Below the pieces are notes generated by a model that saw only the letters and a program-made list of their open reading frames with translations, searched no databases and was not told the origin of the DNA. From Avimonoglobus sp965151315 (GTDB lineage: Bacteria > Bacillota > Clostridia > UBA1381), in contig CBCTZG010000075.1 in the NCBI GenBank assembly GCA_965151315.1, forward strand, positions 1 through 14,032: a stretch of DNA of 14,032 bases, in the 5' to 3' direction. The translations under genes were made by a program, and so were the position numbers. Of the stretch, positions 6,680-12,843 are shown one piece after another. Position 1 is the stretch's first letter; each line of letters opens with the position of its first letter.

Positions 6680-9525
6680 ACCAATATATAAAGCGGATTA
6701 TTTCTTTGTCTTTGGTATTGCTGCTTAGCGCCCAGGCGGCCTTTGCCGAAGGCGAGTACGACAATGTGGATTTAGATGCACAATATAATACCAATACGTA
6801 TATTTTTGATACGGTGCAGCAAAATAATTTTTCGGATATCCAAGACACGGAGACGGCGAAGCGTGCGCAGATTTTATCAGAATTGGGCGTCATGGGCGGA
6901 TTTGATGACGGGACATTCCGGCCGGAGGAAACAATCACGCGGTTAGAATTTTTGGGGGTTGTCCTGCAGGCCTGCGGCATCTATATCACAACGGATATGA
7001 ACGGAAAATTCTATGATGTATCAGAGGAAGAGGAGAAATATATTATCAGTACGGCTGTTAGCAGAGGCATTATAACCGGTTTTTCAGATAATACATTCCG
7101 GCCGGATGATCCGATTACAGCTGACGATGCGCTGGTCATGCTGATGAATGGGTTTGGATATGGTACGCTTGCCCAGGAATTCGGGGGATACATGGGCGGC
7201 TATCTGCGCTTGACAGATATTTTGGGAATGCGGCTCCCGGTTTCCGGGAGCAATCCCATAAACAGGGAAGAGGCGCTGGATCTGGTTTGGGAATGCCTGG
7301 ATTCCCGATATCTTGTCCTTGACGGCAATATTGCCGCCCAGATGGGATATTCCCTGAGCACGGATACGGCGCTGGAGGCGTTCTTTGACACTTATAAGGC
7401 AGAAGGACAGGTCACAGCAACGCATATAACGGCGCTGGAAGGCACAAAAACATTGGAGGACACGATAAAAATCGGTTCGGAGACGTTTTTTACAGGCGGC
7501 AGGGATTATTCATCCTATCTCGGTTGTTTGACGGATTATTATTATGTTGACGAAAACGGCGATAAAACCATCCTGTATATGGCGCTGAATCGATCTGTCA
7601 AGACAGTCCAGATTGATGCGGAGGATATTTTGTCCTATGAGAACTATATTTTGACGTATCAGGACGGAAACCGTGACAGGACCTTGGAAATTGCAGTGGG
7701 CCACAGCGTGATATATAACGACCGGGTGCTGAGAAAGTATACGGAGGAGGATTTTTTGCCTCAAAAAGGCGGGATTGTCCTAATCAGTAATGGGACGAAA
7801 ACGTATAGCATTGTGCGGATTGAGTCTTATGAAAATATTTATTTGCAAAGCGTTGTCAGCGACGGCGATACGATTATCCTGACGCCGTATTATAATCTCC
7901 CGGCAATAAAAATCGACCCGTCTGAGACTGATTTTTACATTTATGACGCCACAGGGAAGGAGATCGTATATAATGCGTCGATAGAAGGCATGCTGGATGC
8001 GGATGGGAATCCGGTCACGCAGATCAATCTCTCTAATATCCCCTCTGACGCCATTGTCAGCTTGTATGCCGACCAATATACAGATTGGATGGGCTACAGG
8101 GTGCCGGCGGATACCGCGGAATATATCCGCGCCGTTATTTCCACGGAGACGGTAACAGGGACGGTCACGGGCTTTGGTACGACGGCGGAGGGAAGGGAAA
8201 CAATCCTTATTGACGGCAATACCTATGAAAAAGCAGCGGGGAATTTTTTGGATGAAGCCAACGTTTCAATCGGAATGGCCTGCACCATCCTTCTGGACGC
8301 AGCCGGGAAGGCGGTGGCGGCCAAACAGGACACAAGTGTAATCACAGGCTGGCAATACGGATATCTGATCCGTGGGTACCGCACGGAAGAAGAAAACGCT
8401 TTACAGCTGAAAATGATGACAGCCACCGGAGAAGTCAAACGGTTTGATACGAAGGATAAAATTAGAATCAACGGAAAGGCCTACCGTGATGCGGAGGAAG
8501 CGATCGATGTTTTATCTGTGAGTGCGCAGCTGCTGGATGATAGCTTTACGATATCGCAGCCCGTAAAATATAAGCAACAGGATGAAGAAACCATATCAGA
8601 GCTGCAGGTGGTTACGCAGTCTGTCCGCCCGGCGGGGGACACGGAATACGATATGCTTACCCGGGAAGCGGCCAGAACGGCATATACAACGGAACGGGCG
8701 TCGCTCTATGGGCTCGCAAGCGGAACCAGCGGCGTTATTTATCAGCAGCCTAAGCTGATATTCCGTGTGCCCAGCGTCGAAGAAGGGAACGATGACAGCG
8801 ACTACCAGGTGCTTGCCAACACAACGGAAATGACAAATGAGCTCATGGACGTATACGATGCGGGGACTTTTAAAGCGCCTGAGCTCGCGGTGGTGTATAC
8901 AAACGCGTCGCTTGACCTGATAAGGGTGCAGGGGACGCAAGCGTATCCGGTAATGATTAAAGATGTGACATGGGTTTTGGATGAGGATGAACTCCCTGTT
9001 ATGGCGGCAACGGTTGTAACCGGTTTGAACGAACGGACGTATTACGACGACGGGCGCGGGGCTTTTGAGACCTGTAAAAAGGGCGACGTTGTTTTGCTCA
9101 AGGGCGTGGGAGATACGGTTATGGAGGCCACGCCGGTTACCATAGGAGGCATTCCGATTTCTGCGGACACCATCCCGTCTGCCTCGGAGATCCTCAGCGA
9201 TTCGGTTGCCGGCGTTTCCAGGGCACAGCCGATTTATTTCGGTGAGCTTTACGGCTATGAGAACCGGTTTTTGATCCTCCAGATGGGGGCAACCGACGGC
9301 CAGATCCGGGAAAAACAGATGCTGCTGCCTTGGATTGATAACACGGCAGTTGTTCAGGGGGGCGCAATCCTGTATGACGCCACAAATGGAAAGCCCGATA
9401 TACGCGTCGCCCTGGAGAGCGACTTGAAGGGGGCATATACCTATGGGACGGCGAAATCCTCTAAAATCTTCGCAATTGTCGACAGTTATGGACAGCTAAG
9501 GCAGTTTATATGCTATAATTTTTAA
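6676..9525 (+). CDS. Large SLH-domain surface protein with unassigned beta-rich C-terminal part
   Basis: The 949-residue precursor has a clear signal peptide, likely cut after A24 (AFA|EG). Three SLH domains sit at the N-terminus (about 52-105, 110-165 and 170-220), unlike the C-terminal SLH blocks of the two preceding genes. The first has a normal FSDIQ start and GTFRPEETITRLEF. The second has TADD in place of the TRAE-type motif, and the third is weak (NREE). Residues 230-949 look beta-rich and modular. Similar short units appear to recur, of the form turn, strand, GYLxxGY or VTGTVTGFG, strand, then LLDAAGK (about 495-550 and 555-620, perhaps 843-945). The end, IVDSYGQLRQFICYNF, is beta-like. 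I see no catalytic motif and no homologue I can name. N-terminal SLH plus a long beta-rich body fits an S-layer or cell-surface structural protein. A glycan-binding partner of the enzyme is also possible. Confidence 0.82.
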   Translation: MNQYIKRIISLSLVLLLSAQAAFAEGEYDNVDLDAQYNTNTYIFDTVQQNNFSDIQDTETAKRAQILSELGVMGGFDDGTFRPEETITRLEFLGVVLQACGIYITTDMNGKFYDVSEEEEKYIISTAVSRGIITGFSDNTFRPDDPITADDALVMLMNGFGYGTLAQEFGGYMGGYLRLTDILGMRLPVSGSNPINREEALDLVWECLDSRYLVLDGNIAAQMGYSLSTDTALEAFFDTYKAEGQVTATHITALEGTKTLEDTIKIGSETFFTGGRDYSSYLGCLTDYYYVDENGDKTILYMALNRSVKTVQIDAEDILSYENYILTYQDGNRDRTLEIAVGHSVIYNDRVLRKYTEEDFLPQKGGIVLISNGTKTYSIVRIESYENIYLQSVVSDGDTIILTPYYNLPAIKIDPSETDFYIYDATGKEIVYNASIEGMLDADGNPVTQINLSNIPSDAIVSLYADQYTDWMGYRVPADTAEYIRAVISTETVTGTVTGFGTTAEGRETILIDGNTYEKAAGNFLDEANVSIGMACTILLDAAGKAVAAKQDTSVITGWQYGYLIRGYRTEEENALQLKMMTATGEVKRFDTKDKIRINGKAYRDAEEAIDVLSVSAQLLDDSFTISQPVKYKQQDEETISELQVVTQSVRPAGDTEYDMLTREAARTAYTTERASLYGLASGTSGVIYQQPKLIFRVPSVEEGNDDSDYQVLANTTEMTNELMDVYDAGTFKAPELAVVYTNASLDLIRVQGTQAYPVMIKDVTWVLDEDELPVMAATVVTGLNERTYYDDGRGAFETCKKGDVVLLKGVGDTVMEATPVTIGGIPISADTIPSASEILSDSVAGVSRAQPIYFGELYGYENRFLILQMGATDGQIREKQMLLPWIDNTAVVQGGAILYDATNGKPDIRVALESDLKGAYTYGTAKSSKIFAIVDSYGQLRQFICYNF
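9489..9519 (+). promoter_or_regulatory. Candidate sigma-A promoter for the ABC importer genes
   Basis: Within the last codons of the SLH gene, TGGACA (9489-9494, one mismatch to TTGACA) is followed after 19 bases by a perfect TATAAT (9514-9519). The latter is preceded by TGC, which makes an extended -10. The spacer is longer than the ideal 17, which the extended -10 could compensate. Transcription would begin near 9526, leaving a leader of about 29 bases with the AAAGGAG site. It would let the binding protein be expressed independently of the long upstream surface-protein transcript. Chance occurrence is possible, as the AT-rich gene end favours such matches. Confidence 0.42.
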
Positions 9526-9554
9526 TCTGTTAAATTGGAAAGGAGTCGAGGGAC

Positions 9555-10943
9555 ATGAAACGAATTTTATCAGTCCTGCTGGCGGCTGCAGTATGCCTTC
9601 CGATGGCGGCGGGCTGTACACAGAAAACCCAGGAGCAGGGCGGCGCGGTAACCACGATTACGGTCTGGTCTCCGGATTCGCACAGCAAGGATATTTACAC
9701 AAGCCTGATTGAAGAATATAACGCGGGGGAAGGCAAGGAAAAGGGCATTGAAATTGTATACGAGGTTAAATCCGGGGATTATGGGCAGGTATTGGAATTG
9801 GCGATGGCGTCCAACCAGGCGCCGGACTTGTTTGCCCAAAGCACCACGGCCGGGACAATGTCCTTTGCCGCTAATGGGCAGATCGCAGCATTTGAGGATT
9901 TGCCCGGGGGAACGGAATTCCTGGAAAAATATCAGGGGAATTTGCAGAAGTGGAAGCATATCTATAACGGGAAAACATATACTGTGCCTGCCACCAGCAC
10001 AACAATGGGGCTGATTTATAATAAGGACATGTTTGTTGAAGCGGGCATTGTGGATGAAAACGGGGAAGCAAAGCCGCCGGAGACGCTGGCAGAGATGAGG
10101 GAGACTGCAAAGCTTCTCACCAATAGAGAAGAAAATAAATATGGCATCATTTTCCCAATAAAATGGGGAAGCGGCTGGGTACAAAGCGATGTTGAATTTT
10201 TAAGCGTGGTTAATTCCGGGCACTATGGATGGGATCCCGTTAAGGGCGAATTTGACTATACAAAATTTATCCCAGTCATGGAAACGATCCTCGGGATCAA
10301 AGAGGATGAAAGCTATTATCCCGGGGCGGACAGCATTGACAACGACAGGGCACGGGCGCTGTTTGCAGAAGGCATGGTCGGCATGAAGGTGGGCTTTTCC
10401 TTTGACGTGGGCGTTCTGAATGACCAGTTCCCCGCAAAATGCGACTGGGGCGTAGCGCCGCTGCCGGTGGCGAACCCCAGCGATCGGTATAAACAGAGAA
10501 TGGCTGTGGATTCACAATATATCATTAATGCGGCTTCGGTTGAAACAGTTGGCGGTGAAAAGCTGATGGAGGCATATAAGTTCCTCACCAGCGACGAACT
10601 TTATCAGGCGCTTTATCAGGAATGCCTGTACATGCCGTGGAATGATACAATAATTGAAGGGATTACACCAAACGCAGATAAAAAAGGATGGGCTGAATTT
10701 GCCAGTATGATCAGCATATCAGCGACAAACCCGGTTACGCCAAACGTCGATATGGCGGGGGAATCCAAGTTGGGCGATATTTTTATCAATGAGGTTTGGA
10801 CGGGGAGGACCGATCCACAAACGGCTGTGGCGAATTATAATACAAGCATCAACAATGCGCTGAAGCGGTATTATGACGCGCATCCGGATGAAACGATTGA
10901 GGATTATCTTGATCCAGATTACAACACAAGGATTGAACAGTAA
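9555..10943 (+). CDS. Sugar ABC transporter substrate-binding lipoprotein (CUT1 type, SBP family 1)
   Basis: The 462-residue protein begins with a lipoprotein signal. The lipobox MAAGC puts the lipidated Cys at position 21, followed by a Gln/Thr-rich tether. The mature part starts with TTITVWSPDS, the usual first strand of family 1 extracellular solute-binding proteins. Other typical features are APDLFAQ near 90, a YTVPATSTTMGLIYNKDMF segment near 140-158, an ALFAEGMVGMKVG segment near 265, and DWGVAPLPV near 298. It would bind an oligosaccharide or sugar outside the membrane and hand it to the two permeases encoded next. Length is normal for the family. AAAGGAG at 9539-9545 supports the start. 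The gene lies 29 bases after an SLH surface-protein gene, so the ligand is plausibly a product of the upstream glycosidase, but sequence alone does not give the sugar. Confidence 0.93.
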   Translation: MKRILSVLLAAAVCLPMAAGCTQKTQEQGGAVTTITVWSPDSHSKDIYTSLIEEYNAGEGKEKGIEIVYEVKSGDYGQVLELAMASNQAPDLFAQSTTAGTMSFAANGQIAAFEDLPGGTEFLEKYQGNLQKWKHIYNGKTYTVPATSTTMGLIYNKDMFVEAGIVDENGEAKPPETLAEMRETAKLLTNREENKYGIIFPIKWGSGWVQSDVEFLSVVNSGHYGWDPVKGEFDYTKFIPVMETILGIKEDESYYPGADSIDNDRARALFAEGMVGMKVGFSFDVGVLNDQFPAKCDWGVAPLPVANPSDRYKQRMAVDSQYIINAASVETVGGEKLMEAYKFLTSDELYQALYQECLYMPWNDTIIEGITPNADKKGWAEFASMISISATNPVTPNVDMAGESKLGDIFINEVWTGRTDPQTAVANYNTSINNALKRYYDAHPDETIEDYLDPDYNTRIEQ

Positions 10944-10953
10944 GGTTTTGTAC

Positions 10954-10996
10954 GGTTTGACGGAAGAACGCTTTAAATTAATTCTTCCGTCAAGCC
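10954..10996 (+). terminator. Intergenic stem-loop between binding-protein and permease genes, probable attenuator or mRNA stabiliser
   Basis: A perfect 12-bp inverted repeat pairs 10957-10968 (TTGACGGAAGAA) with 10982-10993. One G-U and two G-C pairs at the base extend it to 15 bp, around a 13-base AT-rich loop (10969-10981). The sequence after the stem is GCCCTTATGG, with no U-run, so it is not a standard intrinsic terminator. In sugar ABC operons such structures behind the binding-protein gene commonly protect the upstream mRNA and raise binding-protein level over permeases. The 3' foot ends only 5 bases before the permease ribosome binding site, so it may also limit permease initiation. 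The function is inference; the structure is visible. Confidence 0.75.
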
Positions 10997-11001
10997 CTTA
11001 T

Positions 11002-11006
11002 GGAGG
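11002..11006 (+). promoter_or_regulatory. Ribosome binding site that decides the first permease start
   Basis: GGAGG at 11002-11006 abuts ATG 11007 (no spacer) and lies 3 bases from ATG 11010. Both distances are too short for efficient initiation. In-frame GTG 11016 lies 9 bases downstream, which is normal, so GTG is the favoured start despite the two upstream ATGs. Confidence 0.6.
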
Positions 11007-11015
11007 ATGATGTCT

Positions 11016-11933
11016 GTGAAGAGAAAAAAAGAACGGGGAATTCGCGACAGGGGTATGGTGGTGCAGTCTTATTTAATGCTTTTACCGCAAATCATCGGGT
11101 TTTGCGTACTCATTGCATACCCGTTGTTTTGGGCCGTGCGGCTTGCCTGGTACAGCTATGACGGCAACAGTACGCATACAATATTTGTGGGATGGCAGAA
11201 TTTTATTACGCTGTTCACCAGGGATACCGGGTATTGGGAAGCGCTGGCAAATACATTTTTGTTTGCCATACTTAAAATCCCGCTGGAGCTGCCTCTTGCA
11301 TTAATCATTGCTGTTGTTTTGAACAGTAAGCTGCGGGGGAAAAATGCCTTCAGGATGCTCTATTTTTTGCCTACAATCATATCCGTTGCCATTGTTGGCA
11401 TTATTTTTTCCAACATATTTGATTATTTCGGCGTAATTAACGGCATTTTGAAGGAATTTGGCATTATAAAAGAAAATATAGACTGGTTTTCGCAGAAGCA
11501 CACCGCAATGGTGGTGCTTGTCCTTGCATCCATATGGCAGACCCTGGGGATTAATATGATGTATTTTCTCGCGGCGCTGCAGAATGTCCCGGCTGATGTA
11601 TACGAATGTGCAAAAATTGACGGGGCAAACGGCGTCACAGTGTTCTTCAGGATTACGATTCCCCTGATTATGCCTGTTGCGCAGACGATTTTGCTGCTGT
11701 CCATGGTGGGCACCCTGCAAACAAACGACCTGATTCTTGTTCTGACGAATGGCGCACCTGGCGGGCAGACCTTTACCGTTATGCCATACCTGACAAGTAA
11801 TTTTGTCCCTGGGTTTGCGGATGTGGGCGTGAATATCGGGTATGGATGCGCTCTGGCGGTTGTCACCGCCGTCATCTTCGCATTTGTTTCCCTTATATAT
11901 ATGCGGCTGTCCAATAAAATTTCGCAGTATTGA
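11016..11933 (+). CDS. Sugar ABC transporter permease (CUT1, MalF/LacF/UgpA-like)
   Basis: This inner-membrane subunit has 305 residues from GTG 11016, or 308 if ATG 11007 is used. A short basic N-terminus (KRKKERGIRDRG) precedes six predicted membrane spans, beginning SYLMLLPQIIGFCVLIAYPLF. Other spans include FAILKIPLELPLALIIAVVL and ILLLSMVGTLQTNDLILVL. The cytoplasmic EAA loop that contacts the ATPase is clear near residues 193-215 (YECAKIDGAN, then ITIPLIMP), with Cys in place of the first Ala of the usual EAA. It pairs with the next gene's product to form the channel for the sugar delivered by the lipoprotein. No ATP-binding gene follows, which is usual in Bacillota CUT1 operons that rely on a shared MsmX/MsmK-type ATPase encoded elsewhere. 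GAGGAGGA overlapping its stop serves the next gene. Confidence 0.93.
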   Translation: MKRKKERGIRDRGMVVQSYLMLLPQIIGFCVLIAYPLFWAVRLAWYSYDGNSTHTIFVGWQNFITLFTRDTGYWEALANTFLFAILKIPLELPLALIIAVVLNSKLRGKNAFRMLYFLPTIISVAIVGIIFSNIFDYFGVINGILKEFGIIKENIDWFSQKHTAMVVLVLASIWQTLGINMMYFLAALQNVPADVYECAKIDGANGVTVFFRITIPLIMPVAQTILLLSMVGTLQTNDLILVLTNGAPGGQTFTVMPYLTSNFVPGFADVGVNIGYGCALAVVTAVIFAFVSLIYMRLSNKISQY

Positions 11934-11945
11934 GGAGGAAAAACC

Positions 11946-12800
11946 ATGAAGAAGAGCAACATTTTAAAGGCGGCGGTAGCCTACGTATTTTTGCTTATAA
12001 TTTTGGTGTTTACGATATTCCCGCTGTTTTATACCATTGCGGCCTCTTTTAAGTCCAATTCGGAAATCCTCGCTTATCCGGCTTCTGTTTGGCCAAGGGA
12101 ATTCACTTTGGAGAACTATAAGACGGCATGGAATTCGGATGTGCTGAATATCCGGACGATGTTTTGGAACAGTACATATTATACGCTTGTCAATGTATTT
12201 GCCATTCTGCTGACGTCTTCTATGGCCGGATACGTGTTTGCCCGCAGTAAGATCAAAACAAAAAAATTCATATTGGCACTGTTCTCTGCGACAATGTTTT
12301 TACAACTGGGAAGTATTACGGTCTATCCGCTGCTTGATATTTTAAATGCAATTGGATTAAACAAGTCGCTATGGGGACTCATTTTGATTAAATGCTTCAG
12401 TGTGAGCATTGTCAACATTTTGCTGGTGAGAAGCTATATCACCTCTCTGCCAAAGGAACTAGACGAGGCGGCGACGTTGGACGGATGCGGGTTTGCCGGG
12501 ATTTTTTTTAGGATTATCATGCCGCTTTTAAAGCCGATTATGGCGACGATTGCACTGTTGATTTTTCAATCCTCCTGGAACGAATATCTTATGCCGACTA
12601 TTTTTACAATTGGAAACCCGGATCAGCAAACGCTGATTGTCGGCATTGTCGCGCTGAAAAACAGCGGCGGCGCAGCGGCTTCATCGTGGAACCTCATGCT
12701 GGCTGGTTCGACAATAGCCCTGATACCGGTTTTGATTGCTTATGCCATTGGAAACAAGTTTATCATTGCGGGGCTTACCAGCGGGGCAGTTAAGGGATAG
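11946..12800 (+). CDS. Sugar ABC transporter permease (CUT1, MalG/LacG/UgpE-like)
   Basis: The 284-residue protein is normal for the MalG-type partner. Six membrane spans are predicted, the first being YVFLLIILVFTIFPLFYTIA, followed by the characteristic SFKSNSEI and FTLENYKTAW segments before the second span. The EAA loop near 170-195 is canonical (PKELDEAATLDGCG, then IIMPLLKP). The C-terminus (NKFIIAGLTSGAVKG) is typical of this subunit. It starts 12 bases after the first permease gene's stop, with GAGGAGGA at 11932-11939 overlapping that stop, so the two permeases are probably made in equal amounts. Together with the lipoprotein at 9555 and an ATPase encoded elsewhere, it would import the oligosaccharide or sugar. 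Confidence 0.94.
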   Translation: MKKSNILKAAVAYVFLLIILVFTIFPLFYTIAASFKSNSEILAYPASVWPREFTLENYKTAWNSDVLNIRTMFWNSTYYTLVNVFAILLTSSMAGYVFARSKIKTKKFILALFSATMFLQLGSITVYPLLDILNAIGLNKSLWGLILIKCFSVSIVNILLVRSYITSLPKELDEAATLDGCGFAGIFFRIIMPLLKPIMATIALLIFQSSWNEYLMPTIFTIGNPDQQTLIVGIVALKNSGGAAASSWNLMLAGSTIALIPVLIAYAIGNKFIIAGLTSGAVKG

Positions 12801-12829
12801 GATCGGCAATTCAGAAACGAATATGTAAT

Positions 12830-12834
12830 GGAGG
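12830..12834 (+). promoter_or_regulatory. Ribosome binding site that supports the TTG start of the glycyl radical enzyme gene
   Basis: GGAGG at 12830-12834 is 9 bases before TTG 12844. The frame has a TAA at 12826-12828, and there is no ATG or GTG between that stop and the conserved N-terminal region, so TTG is the best start. The 43-base gap after the permease stop has no visible terminator. Confidence 0.65.
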
Positions 12835-12843
12835 CTGAGGACT

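Noticed and set aside
9570..10184. 204-residue open frame on the minus strand
   Set aside because: It lies wholly opposite the well-supported binding-protein gene, has an unusual composition rich in Arg, Cys and His, and shows no domain or ribosome binding site. It is an antisense shadow.
10963..10976. CcpA cre-like core (AACGCTTT) in the stem-loop
   Set aside because: The centre matches, but the flanking TG and CA of the consensus are absent, and it lies between genes rather than near a promoter.
10944..11006. Intrinsic terminator ending the binding-protein transcript
   Set aside because: The stem is strong but is followed by GCCCTTATGG with no U-tract, and the permease genes need to be transcribed with it. 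It is better read as an attenuating or stabilising structure.
11423..11962. 179-residue open frame on the minus strand
   Set aside because: It is opposite the first permease gene. The apparent length follows from the hydrophobic codon pattern of the permease on the other strand.
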